A DNA stretch of 64,000 nucleotides from Saccopteryx bilineata (GCF_036850765.1 NC_089491.1:91668740-91732739), one strand, 5' to 3'. Positions 10,484-23,044 are shown, numbered from the stretch's first letter. Notes: generated from the letters alone by a model not told the origin. A program made the numbers and translations.

Positions 10484-10895
10484 TATATTATATAATGGAC
10501 TACTACTCAGCCATAGGAAAAGATGAAATACTGCCCTGTGTGACAACATGGATGGATAGTGAGAATACCATGCTAAGTGAGGTAAGTCTGAGAGGAAAAG
10601 TCAAGGACTGTATAATTTTGCTCATATGAAGGATATGAAAGTGAAAGCAGAAAATGAACATACAAGAAAAACAAACAAAAACTTATAGACATAGAAGTAT
10701 GGTGGTTACCAGAGGGCGGGGGGGGGTGTTAAATATAAGATGATGGAAGATAGTTTGACTTTTGGTGCTGGGCACACAATGCAATATACAGATGATGTGT
10801 TATAGAATTGTACACTATGAAAACTATGTAGAATTGAAAACTATGTAATTTTATAGACCAATGGCACTCCAATATATTTAATTTTAAAAAGTAAA
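10484..10895 (+). mobile_element. L1 3' fragment
   Basis: Contains GGACTACTACTCAGCCATAG, ATGGATGGATAGTGAGAATA, GCTAAGTGAGGTAAGTCTGA (ORF2 C-terminal coding region) and the bat L1 3'-UTR blocks TATGGTGGTTACCAGAGGGC and CACACAATGCAATATACAGA. A G-run lies at 10718-10726, and the end is near the A-rich CCAATATATTTAATTTT. Confidence 0.8.
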
Positions 10896-11853
10896 ATGGC
10901 AAAAACCACAGCAATAACAACGAGGTTCTCAGGTGTAAGAAGGCAGAGTCCATGCATCCCTGGTGGCTAGCAGCTGCTAACATGTAATAGATATTCAAGG
11001 AACATTCTAGTCATGTGAGAATGAGTAAAATGCCCTTAAATCTTTATTATAAATAAATAATGAGGCAAGAACTAGTGTTTAGGAATTATAAATTGTATTT
11101 AACTTTTTATTTTTACAGATAATACAATTAAAATCTAAAGAGATGAAATTATTATGCCTATTATATTAAATTACTAACCTATTATACTGGTCTGGGACAA
11201 GAAGTTAGGTGGTCTTATTTTCATCCCAGAGTTATTATTAATACTGTCACTTGTATCAGTTTTTACATAATAGTGACTTCTTGGGACTTTTTCTTTCTTT
11301 TTTTTTTTTTCTGCTTCCAAGTCAGTTATCAACTTTGCCATACCAGAAATTGTGTACAATGCAGGTTTTGTGGGTCATTAAACTTATACAATTCTGGGGA
11401 TCCTCTTTAAGCAAATTAAAATAAAATTATAAATACAAAATGGGATACAACATTGAGCTAGTACAATGGGTGATTAAATATACTGGATGTAATTTGCTTC
11501 AGCAAGAGGACTAGAAATAAATTAACTAATTATTCTACAAAAAAGTAACTAGAAATTGTGGATACTATCTTTCTAAAATAAAAAATCTGCAACTCAACCT
11601 TCACCTCGCTCAATCCTAGTAATGACTGAGGCCATGACAAAGTTGCCTGACTTGGCTTGAAAAGACCTGTGATAAAAAACAAATTGGAAAGATAAGAGAC
11701 AGTAATCTTTACTTTTGCTTAAAATAACTTACTTTTGTTGCAAACTTTTCAAGATATATGATCATATAAATACATTCTTAGAGCCTCTACTGTGACCTTA
11801 GAAGAAAACAGTAGAAATGAGGAACTTTAAAAATTAAAGCTCTATTAGCTTTG
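10896..11853. other. AT-rich spacer
   Basis: No gene seen. It includes a T-run near 11298. Confidence 0.5.
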
Positions 11854-12232
11854 GGCCCTGGCCAGTTGGCTCAGTGGTAGAGCATCAGCCTGGCATGTGG
11901 ATGTTTCAGGTTTGATTCTTGGTCAGGGCACAAAGAAGTGCCTATGTACTTCTCCCTCCTATCCCCCTTTCTTCTTTTGCTTCTCTCTTTCTCTCTCTCT
12001 TCTCCTCTCCTCCTGCAGCCATGGCTTGATTAGACCAAGTTGGCCCTGGATGCTGAGGATGGCTCCATGGTCTCTGCCTCAGTTGTTAAAAAATGGTTCT
12101 GGTTTCAATGGAGCAACCACTCCAGATGGACAGAGCATCGCCCCCTAGTATGATTACTTGCGAGGTGGATACCGGTTGTGGCATATGCGAGAGTCTGTCT
12201 CTGCCTCCCCTCCTTTCATGAAAAAAAAAAAA
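11854..12232 (+). mobile_element. SINE-A, older copy
   Basis: GGCCCTGGCCAGTTGGCTCA head with GTGGTAGAGCATCAGCC and GGTTTGATTCTTGGTCAGGG, then CTGCAGCCATGGCTTGATTA, CATCGCCCCCTAGTATG and an A tail. Most CpGs have become TG or CA. The target duplication is not convincing (AGCTT only). Confidence 0.88.
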
Positions 12233-12755
12233 GCTTCATAAAAAATCATTCTTCTGGTTATATCTTTTGTATAATAGCTCTTGAAGTAGGCTCTCTTTGG
12301 CCTCTCCATTTCCACATATTTGGTATTGTGTATGCTCAGTAAATTGAGTTTATTAAACTGACAGGTCCCTAACACCATCTTGCTAGCTAGCTCACTATTT
12401 TCCCCACCCTCTTATTGATTTATTTATTGTGGTTTCTCTCCTTTGAGATTTTGTTCACTTTTAGAGATAGAAAAAATATGCTTTGAACTTAGGACATTTA
12501 AAAGCTTCTCCAGAGAGCCTTTTCACCTGAGTCAAGTTCAAAACATTTATTGCTCTTATAGCATGAAATGGCTCACGAGGGTATTATTCTTAAAGCGCAA
12601 ATGCTTCCTACATATACTATAGTCAAGGTGTAACATTTACTTTTCTAAAGAGTGCATGCACATTTCCTTACATGAGGAAGGAAGTTAGAAGTTAGAAAGA
12701 GCCGAAAGATAAGGCAGATTGATCTATAGTCAGCAGGTGTCCCTCTCATTCTACA
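12233..12755. other. AT-rich spacer
   Basis: No recognisable gene or repeat. Confidence 0.5.
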
Positions 12756-12759
12756 GTGT

Positions 12760-13085
12760 TTTCAGATTCCTAACTCAATGCTTTTATCCAACTTATTTCT
12801 CTACTCACTTTTATGTCTTACATCACTGCTTATTGTATTTTGACAATTTTTCACAATCCCTGGGCTCATTTCTTCTCCTATATTCACTTTAATGAAATAG
12901 AGAGCATTGGTTTTGGAAATACATTCAGTATTTATTAATTCCTCCTTTACAGAAATATATATGTATACTCAGCTCTCTGACTTGGACTGTATACCCCATT
13001 CAAACAGTCATTTCTCTGTCTAGTCTTCTTCATATTGTCTAGCACAATGTCTTGGATAGCTGAAGCATTAAATAAATTTATGTAA
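12760..13085 (+). mobile_element. L2 3' fragment
   Basis: The last 110 bases are the clearest: GACTGTATACCCCATTC, TTGTCTAGCACAATGTCTTGG and GCATTAAATAAATTTATG follow the L2 terminus (gactgtaagc, cctagcacagtgcctggcacat, caataaat). The upstream part (CTTATTTCTCTACTCAC, CATCACTGCTTATTG) is less certain. Confidence 0.5.
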
Positions 13086-13640
13086 ATTTAAACTGATTTG
13101 GACTATCTTTTATGATAACTACTTATTAGAATTTAAAAAGATAGCATACTACCACTAAGAGAAAGAACTATTATGGCTACTGATAATAATTATTATTAAT
13201 ATTATGACAACTTTTATTTTGGTAAATCCTCTCTCAGGGGACATCTTTTACTTAACTCAATAATTAAATACATATATATATATATATATTTTTAAATTGA
13301 ACTGTTTAACTATAACCATATATATGCATTCATAAAAGTTAGGAGCCTTCTCTGTCAAGTCTTGTCATCTTGTTTGCCAACTCTCATAGCCTTCTCTTTC
13401 AAGGGCAGGGAATAATAGAAATTACAACTATACTCAAAATTCAAGAAAGAAAATATATGTAACCTTAATTAGAAAATAAATTAAGGCTTCTAGCTCAATA
13501 TGACAGGGTAGTATCACTCAAATATTTCCTACCTTCATCCCAAATTTTCACAGAAATGATGATTGTAAAGGCAAAAATAACACACCCATACAAGTGCTAG
13601 ATACTAGCTAAGAGTGCCAAGCATAGATTAGAAATTCTAT
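13086..13640. other. AT-rich spacer with short (TA)n
   Basis: No gene. A (TA)9 run lies at 13272-13289. Confidence 0.5.
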
Positions 13641-13649
13641 GAAAAGTGT

Positions 13650-14090
13650 CTAATTGATGATTGGATAAAGATGTGGTACATATATACAATGGAATAGTAC
13701 TCAGCCATAAATAAGAAATATTGTATTTGCAACAACATAGATGGATCTTGAGAAAATAATGCTAATTTTGAGTCAGACAAAAAACGTTAATAACCATATG
13801 ATCTCACTCAAATGTGGGTGAAAACTGAAAATATAAAAATGAACAAATAAGGAAAACAAACAAACAAAATCTCTTATACACAGAAAAAAATATGATGGTT
13901 ACCAGAGGGAAGGGAGTGGAGGGGTAGTAAAGAGTAAAGGGAGTAAAATATATTGGTGACAGAAAATGTTTTGACTATCTGTGGTGGACACACAATGCAA
14001 TATACAGATCATGTATCATAGAAATGTGCACTTGAAACTTATATAATTTTATTAACTGACATTACCCCAATAAATTTAATAAAAAATTAA
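13650..14090 (+). mobile_element. L1 3' end, 5'-truncated
   Basis: A 5'-truncated L1 with the ORF2 end (GATTGGATAAAGATGTGGTAC, GGAATAGTACTCAGCCATAA, CATAGATGGATCTTGAG), 3'-UTR GATGGTTACCAGAGGGAAGG, TGGACACACAATGCAATATAC, and terminus CATTACCCCAATAAATTTAA. It is the best preserved 3' end in the window and serves here as a reference for the L1 3'-UTR. The ORF2 frame is broken. Confidence 0.85.
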
Positions 14091-14284
14091 GACATAGGAA
14101 TAAAAGTGTTTTTACAAAGCAAGATAATCCAAAGAGTTGATGATACAAATAGGTATAAAAAAATCAAGCTTCAACTTCTCAAGGTCAGACACTAAATTTC
14201 CTTCCCTTCATATACACTCACAGAGCATTTACTATTTTCATTGTTTCATGCTAAGTGTCAATAGAAATGAGAGCAGTTGACTTT

Positions 14285-14430
14285 GCAAATATTATCATAG
14301 TAATTAATTAAAATACTTTATCTTTACAGCATCCTTATAATGCTAATGTATTCCAATTTTATAAATGAAAACACAACGAGGTGTAGAGTTTATAAATTGA
14401 AGGGATACTCTTGAAGAATATGCAACGTGA
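14285..14430 (-). mobile_element. MIR fragment
   Basis: CAGCATCCTTATAATGCTAATG, CAATTTTATAAATGAAAACAC and GAGGTGTAGAG follow the reverse complement of MIR (ctcacaacaaccctatgaggtag, attttacagatgaggaaac, gaggcacagag). Strongly diverged. Confidence 0.45.
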
Positions 14431-14535
14431 CTTCTACCACATTTTTCAGGTTGTCAAGACAGTGAATGTGAGAGAAAATGGATGACCTGAGAATAACTCA
14501 TGTAAAATAAATTGATAATAGTTGATGGTATTTTG

Positions 14536-14540
<5 letters not shown>

Positions 14541-14600
<60 letters not shown>

Positions 14601-14725
14601 TCACACACTCACACTAGTGCTAACAGTCCCAGCAAGAGCAACCTTGAGTTGTTTCTGTAGGGAAAGGAAGGAAGGAAGGAAGGAAGGAAGGAAGGAAGGA
14701 AGGAAGGAAGGAAGGAAGGAAGGAA
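14541..14725. repeat. Compound microsatellite (CT)n(CA)n ... (GGAA)n
   Basis: (CT)n at 14541-14576 passes directly into (CA)n to 14599. After 60 bases of complex DNA, about 15 units of GGAA fill 14664-14725. Reading frames across it (for example repeats of Glu-Gly-Arg-Lys) are artefacts. Confidence 0.95.
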
Positions 14726-14748
14726 ATTATGTTTCTAATCATAGGTAA

Positions 14749-15091
14749 ACTTTTTTTTTCTTTTTTTTTTGGTGAGAGGAGGGGAAAGAGTGAGGTAGAT
14801 TCCCACATGCACCCTGACTGGGACCCACCTGGTAATCCCATCTTGGGCTGATGCTTGAAAACCAAGCTATTTTTAGTGCCTGAGGCTGATGGTCTCCAAC
14901 AGAGCTATCCTCAGTGCCCATGGTCATGCTCAAACCAATCAAGCCACTTGCTGCAGGAGGAGAAGAAGGAGAGAAAGGGGAGAATGGGGGAAAGCAGATG
15001 GTTGCTTCTCTTGTGTGCCCTGACCAGGAATCAAACCAGGGACATCCATACACCAGGCCGATGCTCTAACCATTGGGCCACTGGCCAAGGC
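14749..15091 (-). mobile_element. SINE-A, older copy, minus strand
   Basis: Minus-strand head GGCCTTGGCCAGTGGCCCAA, B-box GGTTTGATTCCTGGTCAGGG, polypyrimidine body and an A/GAAA tail next to the duplication. The 9-bp TSD CATAGGTAA lies at 14740-14748 and 15092-15100. It has lost most CpGs. Confidence 0.9.
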
Positions 15092-15100
15092 CATAGGTAA

Positions 15101-15833
15101 TCTTTTAATATAAGAGTTCTTAATGTATTTGTCACAAACAGATTTTAGAAAAATACATTATTCTATTGTTATTCAGGATCAATTTATTATTCATTATTTT
15201 AGTTTTAAACTGCTGTGTGCAGTTTAAAAGTCCACTTTGGGTAGAAAATTTGTAGAATTTGGAAGATATATACTATTTCTCATCGCAGTTGTTCTTCAGT
15301 GGGCATGATATATTTCTGTGCAGCAATATTGGAGTGAACCCCAAATTACCCTTTTCAATCTCTTTTTCTTTCTCAGGCTGCCCTTGGCATCTTAGTTTGC
15401 AATCTTCCTCGTACTCTCCAGACTTCTGAGACTATAAAGCATTTTGTTCTCTAAGGTGTCTGTTTTGTTTTATTTCTTATTTTTGGATAGTTCTCAGGAG
15501 AGTTTAGAATCTTTGAGAAATAAAGATAATAAAAAGCTAGTTTGGACTTGGGGTCAAATATTTCTAAAATAATTAACCTTCGTACTGCCTGATGACATCG
15601 GTTGGCACAGTTGTTTTGTGTTCTTATGCTAACAAAAATATTGCTCTATCTTTCCTATTACTACTTTATCACTAAAGCTCCCATCTATTATTCATACATG
15701 AAATAGACCTTAATTATGAGAAATCATATCTTCATTTTCAAGTTCCATAAATTTGTAGCCCCATCCTCCATCAAATCCCCCCGAAATGCATAAAGAGAAA
15801 AGAGTAAGTAAGTAAATTTTTCCCCCATATATA
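15101..15833. other. AT-rich spacer
   Basis: No recognisable gene or repeat. Confidence 0.5.
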
Positions 15834-15849
15834 TGATCATTCGATTTTT

Positions 15850-16122
15850 TTTAAGTGAGAGGAGGGGAGATAGACAGATTTCTGCATGTGCCCTGACTGG
15901 GATCCATCAGATAACACCCCTGTCTGGGGCCAATGCCTAACAGAGCTATTCCTCAGTGCTTGGGGCCAAGGACTGGCTGTGAGAGGGGAAGAGAGAGAGA
16001 AGGGAGAGAGGTAAGGGGAGAGAAGAGATGGTCATTTCTCATATGTGCCTTAACCAGGGACTGAATCCAGGACTTCCACATGCTGGACTAATGCTCTATC
16101 CACTGAGTCAACCAGCCAGGGC
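15850..16122 (-). mobile_element. SINE-A, old shortened copy, minus strand
   Basis: Minus-strand head AGCCCTGGCTGGTTGACTCA, GTGGATAGAGCATTAGTCC, GATTCAGTCCCTGGTTAAGG. The middle is shortened relative to full-length SINE-A. TSD TGATCATTC[G/A]ATTTTT (one mismatch in 16) lies at 15834-15849 and 16123-16138. Confidence 0.88.
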
Positions 16123-16138
16123 TGATCATTCAATTTTT

Positions 16139-18175
16139 GACTTTCTATTTTATAACTCAAGACAGTTACTACTCAAGAAATATTCTATACAATGTTAAGA
16201 AGAAATTGCTTCCACACATGTTTGAGGGTTTATATTGATACATATGGAGGGTTGTTTTTAGCAAATATTACTTAGTAATATTTGCTAAAAATGGTACACT
16301 TTCTTTTGATTTCTGAAATGTTATCAGTATAGTACAACTTCATATTTTGTATAGAATTTGGTGCTAACACATGCCTTCTTGTAAAAGAATCCTTTATTAC
16401 ACAATTAATTGAACTCCAACTCATGTGTAATGATTTTTTTTCAGCTCAATTTTCTAGTTATTATTGATTGCTCACATTTTGTACATATTGCTTATAATAA
16501 GGAATGCTTGGTCAGATAATTACTGTGCTAGATGCTGGTAAATGTGGCAACACAATTAATTTTATAGAAAATTAGTGTAATATCCCATCTCAATTCATTA
16601 CATACCTATTGGATTCCCTATGGAAACACAAAAGGTCAGACTCGGCAGGTGTAAGAATAATTCTAACACTGTAATTGCTTTTCTATTAGTTTTCATCACT
16701 TTAGAAAAAGGTGGTTAAGAATTAAGTGTGCTCTTCATCAAAATGATTAGGCTATTAACTGCAATCTCTTTTTGAGCTTGTTTTTATGATTATCTGATAA
16801 TTCAATTTTTTGCTATTTCTGGGGACATTTAATTTAAAAGCTTTATCCCACCTCTATAAACTAAGCAAAGTAAACTAGCTCCAACTTTTAAGTTAATTAA
16901 TTAAAAAAAAAGCTCTGCTGATTTTTTTCTTTGTATTTCAGATGCATTGAAAGATAATAAATTTCTTAACAAAAACAAAGCTTTTTTCCCCAGTAATCAC
17001 TATATTTTTAATTTTCATAAATGCTGTAGTGTTAGTCATATTGTTTTTCTCATTATAATAGTCAATACACTTAAAAAATAATTGAATGTGAAAAATCTCT
17101 GCATAAAATTTTCCTAGGAGACACATATTGCTTTGAAAGAAGCTAATATCTAAAAAGTGTATCTGGATTAAAAAATTTAGATGACTAGATTTTTATTTTG
17201 ATCATCAGTTTCTTTTTAATAATAAGTTATTATAGTACAGTTAGTTTCTCTTTTTAGATAGTGTAACAGTTTAAATATATCTCTTTTTTTTATATGATTT
17301 CAGCATTAGAATGAGTTCCACTTAGAATGAAAACTAGTTTATCTGTATAAGTTGAAAACAATTTTGTATTGGTTTTATCTGTATACAGAATCAAAATGGA
17401 ATTACATTTTGTGGGTTTCAGTGTCTGTAGTATGGAATGGCTAAAGCTAAAGTTAAGTTGCTGTATTTGATAAGATTGCACATTTGCTTTGTGTCTACTA
17501 ACTGATGTTGGTTTAAAATAAAGTTTATTAAATTATGGTTTCTACATGTTCAATGGCTCTCATTGATGATAAATGCTATGAATATATGCATAAAAGCCAT
17601 ACCATATCAGTAAGAGTGCTTTTCCCTCTACTTTTCTTTTCTCCTCTCTTCTTATTTTTTATTTATTTATTTTTTTTGTGTGTGTGTGTGTAGGATTATT
17701 TCTGCTTTGTGTGTGATTAAATATACCTCTTGATTTATATTTGTTATGAAGAAAAAGTTTTCTGGATTTTAGTATCTCACTGAGCACAAGTTTAAATATT
17801 AAAATAATAATAGAGTTTCATGTTCTTCTAGGAACTCTATTTTTAGATAAAAGGAAATCACACATATGCTATAGTGCTATCCAAGAATGTGGTTATCCTT
17901 TCGTAAACCAAGAGTCTTTATTCTCAAGGAGTAGGACAATAGAAGCAGTTATGTATTTAGTATGTATTTAGTACTTTGCATTCCTTTCCATCTCTCCCCT
18001 CAATCTAGGTTATTTTTTCTCTGTCAATAGAAAAATGGGCATTGTAGGAAAAAGAATATTAAGCTCTCTGGCTTGGCTGCTGTACTACGAAGTGGGTGGC
18101 AGAATAAATCAGAAAATTTATTCCTAATTCTACTTATATTTTTTATTTAATTTCTTGTTGTCTCAGAATTTGACC
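16139..18175. other. Long AT-rich stretch without a gene
   Basis: About 2 kb with no gene. A fragment near 16500-16560 (TACTGTGCTAGATGCTGG) resembles the reverse of the L2 end but is too short to call. One simple repeat is listed separately. Confidence 0.5.
17653..17692. repeat. T-rich run with (TG)n
   Basis: A T/TTTA-rich run is followed by seven TG units. Confidence 0.85.
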
Positions 18176-18179
18176 TGAT

Positions 18180-20361
18180 GCTATTAAGCTGAGAATGAGA
18201 AGCAGGAGCTCCTAGTTCTAAAGACTACTACCCCCAGCGCAGGCACTATCACTACGTACCTCCAAACAGGATTTACAGTAAACTAGAGGTTCAATGAGGA
18301 AGAAATTTATTGAAATAAGAAGTTGAGGAATTGTCTCTTCCTTCAGCTGTGGGAGCAAAAGACTCCTCTTTTTCTCCTCAACTAAGATAGAGAGAAAATA
18401 TTCTAAGGAAATCACTCCCTAAACTTGGGCTGCCTACAAGGAGTGAGGCATCCTATTTCTTGATTGGATGTTTATTAAGCTGCTAATCCTTGTCCTTGTC
18501 ATGTTGCTACTAGAGAGTAATGCAACAGAGTTCTTAATCCCCAGCAATAGAAATGTTAAACCAACCAAGAAATCAATGGCTGTCTCTTACCTCCATAATT
18601 TCTAATGTGGAGGATTAGTTAGAGGTGTCTGAATTTGGCAGACTAAGGCAAGAAAACTCAGCAAGTGGTGGTATTACCCAGAGTCCTAGAAGTCTTAAAA
18701 ACAACTGACTCAAGAGGACTGGCTAGTAAGGTGAGGGGCTTTAGCAGAAAGATGCTGGTGTTTTATGCTGGGGACAAGAGATGGAACGGGTTGTTAAATG
18801 GTCAGGCAAAAGACACATCTAAGGGTCAGAGAAAAAAATATGTGAAGATGCCTGCAAGAAAACAGGCATGGACAATAGTCTGAAAAACAAATAAATGGAC
18901 CTTGAAATAAAAAGTCAACTATTGGATTAAGCCCATGACGGGAGAACCAAGAACCACATTAAAATAAACACTTGAGGCCCCGGCCAGTTGGCTCAGCGGT
19001 AGAGCTTCTACCAGGCATGTGGAAGTCCCCAGTTTGATTCCTGGTCAGGGCACACAAGAGAAGTGACCATCTGCTTCTCCACACCTATCCCTCTCCCTTC
19101 TCTCTCTCTATTTCTCTCTTCCCCTCACACAGCCATGGCTGGAGCAAGTTGGTCCCTGGAGCTGAAGATGGCTTCATGGCCTCTCCTCAAGTGCTAAATT
19201 AGCTTGGTTGCTGAGTAATGGAGCAATGCCCCAGATAGGCAGAGCATAGCCTGGTAGGGGGTTTGCCAGATGGATTCCGGTTGGGGCACTAGCAGAAGTC
19301 TGCCTCGCTGCCTCCCAACCTCTCATTTAATAAAAAAATAAAAATAACAATAAATAAACACTTGACACATAGAGTCCTATACCCTTCTTTTTCCTAGTCC
19401 TTCTGCCTGTGGTCCCAACTTTGTACCATTCAGAAGCAGAAGACGGGTGAAGAAAGAAATAGAAAATTTAACTAAATGAAAAATAAAATCAAGTTTATGC
19501 CTATCTTTCTCACAGGCAAGTGTGCAAGCCAATAGTCAGGTCTGAGCAGGGCAAGAGGGAAAAGCACCGAATAAGGCTGGAAGTTGAAGTTTTGACTTAG
19601 AGCACCATGGATATAGTAACAGGGCAGACAGAGATCTGATCAAGATGCTCTCCTGAGATAGTCGATCTATATATTACAACATGTGTGTTGTAGGCATTGT
19701 TGGAGAAAAACAAAACTAGTTTCTCATTATGCCCTACCTGATTCAGCCTAATCATACACCAGTTCCTCCTTTTGGACATAATCTTTTTTATCTTCTCATT
19801 TATTCCTTTGTCTTTTGGTAATAGTCCTGGTTTTCACATTAGTGTTCTTTCTGCTAAAATCTCATGTTTCAAGGAAAGTAAACTCCTTCCCTGACCCTAA
19901 AAATGAGGCACATTGCCTAGGTCAAATGATTTCAGCATAGCTCATCTCCTGGACACAGTCTTACCTCAAAGATGGACAGTGAGGAGATGTCTGTGACTTA
20001 GGCTCCTGGGTCAGGTTCCATGCTAGAATGGCAGCTGCAAGGGTCTTGAAAGCCCATCCAGTTGCACCTTCTGATCCCCCTGCTCCACTGATTGTCTAGC
20101 ACCCAGGACTCCTCCTTCTGGCCCTCCACCCAATGGAGTGTCCTGCCCATTGGACTTGTATGTGTGCTTCTCCTATGTTTGGATCCATAAGATGTCAGAA
20201 GATTTTGTTTTCCTTTCTCAGGCAAAGGTTAACAGAGAAATTGGCAAAAATAATTAAATCCCTTTCTCTAGAAAAATCTCAGAATACTATCAACTCAACT
20301 GTTACAGCGCTAGTGATTTGTGTCATCAGAAATTGCTTGATTTTACAAAGAAAATCTTGCT
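18180..20361. other. Unassigned complex segment, possibly old LTR-retroelement DNA
   Basis: Excluding the SINE at 18976-19351, about 1.8 kb here is visibly less AT-rich than its flanks. Near 18300, on the minus strand, an AATAAA followed by a T-rich stretch could be an LTR polyadenylation region. No retroviral protein motif, paired LTR or target duplication is visible, and the longest frames are 60-76 codons with no recognisable family. It could equally be conserved non-coding DNA. Confidence 0.25.
18976..19351 (+). mobile_element. SINE-A, mid-age copy
   Basis: GGCCCCGGCCAGTTGGCTCA head, GCGGTAGAGCTTCTACC, AGTTTGATTCCTGGTCAGGG, then the CTTCTCCACACC, GCCATGGCTGGAGCAAG and CCCCAGATAGGCAGAGC blocks and an A-rich tail containing AAATAAAT. 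The 14-bp TSD AAATAAACACTTGA is exact at 18962-18975 and 19352-19365. Confidence 0.93.
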
Positions 20362-20378
20362 GAAGAAGCTGACATTTG

Positions 20379-20749
20379 GTTCTGGCTGGTTGGCTCAGTG
20401 GTAGAGCATTGGCCTGGTGTGAGGCAGTCCCGGGTTAGATTCCCGGCCAGGGCACACAAGAGAAGTGCCCATCTGCTTCTCCACCCCTACCCCTCTCCTT
20501 CCTCTCTCTCTCTTCCCCTCCTGCAGCCAAGGCTCCATTGGAGCAAAGTTGGCCCGGGCACTGAGGATGGCTCCATAGCCTCTGCCTCAGGTGCTAGAAT
20601 GGCTCTGGTTGCAATGGAACAATGCCCCAGATGGGCAGAGCATCACCCCCTGGTGGGCGTGCTGGGTGGATCCCTTCGGGCACATGCGGGAGTCTGTCTG
20701 ACTGCATCCCCATTTCTAGCTTCAGAAAAATACAAAAAAAAAAAAAAAA
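20379..20749 (+). mobile_element. SINE-A, mid-age copy
   Basis: GTTCTGGCTGGTTGGCTCAG start, GTGGTAGAGCATTGGCC, GGTTAGATTCCCGGCCAGGG, body with a single CATCACCCCCTGGTGGGCGT unit (not doubled) and a long A tail. TSD GAAGAAG[C/A]TGACATTTG, 17 bp with one mismatch, lies at 20362-20378 and 20750-20766. Confidence 0.93.
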
Positions 20750-20766
20750 GAAGAAGATGACATTTG

Positions 20767-23040
20767 TTTATGTTTTCACAAAGTGATAAATATCTGGAAG
20801 AAACAGAAGGCACTCAGCATGGTTCTGAGTGTGATTGAAAACAAGGATAGCTTCAGTAAGATCCCCATCACCAGCCAGAACAGTCAATACTTTTGGGGTA
20901 TTTCTACACAAATTGCATTTCCATTAGAATATTACTCAATTCAATACTCTTTATATGGTAGCAAATCAAAATAATTCCATATCTTTTGAAGTGAAGCTTT
21001 GGGAGCTTTAATATGAATTGCAAGGTAGAGAACATAGTTAAAGACGGTTATGAAACTGCTAGAATCTTTATGATTTGTATTATATTACCTCTCTCAAAAT
21101 AGAAGTTGAACCAAATGTAAAATTATCAGAACAGCCAAGACAAGTGGTTTATATATCAACCAACTCTGTCATGTGAGATTTGAACTTTTCAAAAATATAG
21201 TGTAAGCCACCTTGAAATTCTATACAGACAAAGACAGTTTACCCCCCCTTTTCAAGTTTATGTCACATTAAGTAATTAAAATTTGACAGATATGACTTAT
21301 TGTGGAAATGATGTTTCTCTGAGAAAAAGAGACAGATTCTTCAAATGAGTGTGTTTATTCACAGCCCCCTCCCATGGCAAGATATGGAGTAGCACTCTGG
21401 CTAATTGGAGTAATAGGTTGCCCGTATAATGTCTTATACAATATTTTGAGGAGAACTAAAACAATGTATCCTAGAATGTAATGGGACAGTTGTATTTATC
21501 TGTATAAGACTTCGCAGGATATACCAGCTGCCTGGAAGCATGACAGCACCACCTGCAAGGCTCATGATAGTTGAGCACCAGGCAGACAACTAGAACACAT
21601 CAATCCTGCTGTGGCTACAGAGATCTCGGACACCTGGAAAAACCAAATGTGGACTTTGTATTTAGTCAGAAGGGATGGCAATCATCCTTGGCACCAAACA
21701 TTTTCTATCTCCTTTTCATAATTAACAATTCTGTGTAGAATAAACAGAATATAAAAACTATATATCCTTAAACCTCCTAAAAGATGGAACCACATGTATT
21801 TAACATATATTTTAGAGTTGTTTTCACTTATTTTTAAACAATGGTAGTTTTGTTCAACTTTTTTGTACTATTTATGGTAAACTCCAGAGGCATGGAAGTG
21901 TTGAATTCCTACAGGTAACCATGCAGTTTATTTTATACTTCTGATTAAAGTCGACAAAACATTTTCTCAACAACGCTGAGAAACTTTGCCATCTCTTTGT
22001 TATTTGGAGATCTTCCATGTTTCTTTAGTAACGACAACTGTTATAAGATAGTCTCTGTTTACCAGTGAATGACTAAAAATAAAACAGAAAAAAAATTGCC
22101 TCATAAGGTTTAGTCACTCACTTTTAAGCATCTATTTCCATTGTCTTAGCTTTGCTGTTAATGTAATATTTAAATTTTTTCTTGCAAAAGTTTGCTACAG
22201 GTAGTACTATATAGATACCTATAATTGTTTTCTGAATGTGTTTGTGATTACTATCAGAGTTTTTCTGTGTCCTGACGCAAACATTTGAATCAAAATTTCT
22301 AGGGCTGGAGCCTAAGAAACTTACCAAACAACCTTTCCCAATTCAGGGAACCAGTGTCTGACGGTAAACGGTGCTATCAAATTTGTTGAAGTAGCAGAGA
22401 GATATAGAGGTTTTCCTTTTCACATGTTAGAAGGTCAAATTTTCTAGAAGGGGCAAATGTTCAGGCTCCATGCAATTAGAAGATAGAGCAGCAAATTACA
22501 AATGAAAAAATGACTATAGAAGTGTCCGATAATTCAAGGTTTTTAATCATCAATGGACAAGCCCTCAAAAAAGGATGTATTTTATACAATATCCAGATAT
22601 TTTCATTAGGAAAAAACCCAAACATATTAATTAAAATCATAATTCTTGGCATTGGCGAGGTGATTTGTTGTTTATGCATACGTTGATACATGGTATCTCT
22701 TGATTTTCAAAACAGTGGGCAATAGAGAAAGTGTGGGTATTTTCATTTTGAAACTCAAGAGTTCTTTGAAGTTTGCAGGGAATTGGAGCCAAAGCACAGA
22801 AATCCATGTGTGCTAATCAAATCCATCAGCTGCCAAATTTGAGAGACCAAGCAAAGAAATTAAGAGATTGTGATATTAGCCAGTCGTAGCTCCTGTTTTA
22901 TAGAAGGACGTGAATATATAATGCTTTTATTATACAGGTAAATGACAAAAGTAAAGTAATGTAACAATAGATAGCTTTCTCTATCTAGAAAAGACTCTGA
23001 GGTTAAACCTTCATTCTTCAAGGGAGAGTTGAAGATAATC
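20767..23040. other. Long stretch without a gene
   Basis: About 2.3 kb, mostly AT-rich, with a more complex part at 21490-21700 that I cannot assign. A weak MIR-like piece lies at 22680-22790 (TGGGTATTTTCATTTTGAAACTC). No long frame. Confidence 0.5.
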
Positions 23041-23044
23041 ATGC

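Noticed and set aside
14512..14865. Short repeat proteins on both strands
   Set aside because: Translations of (CT)n, (CA)n and (GGAA)n runs.
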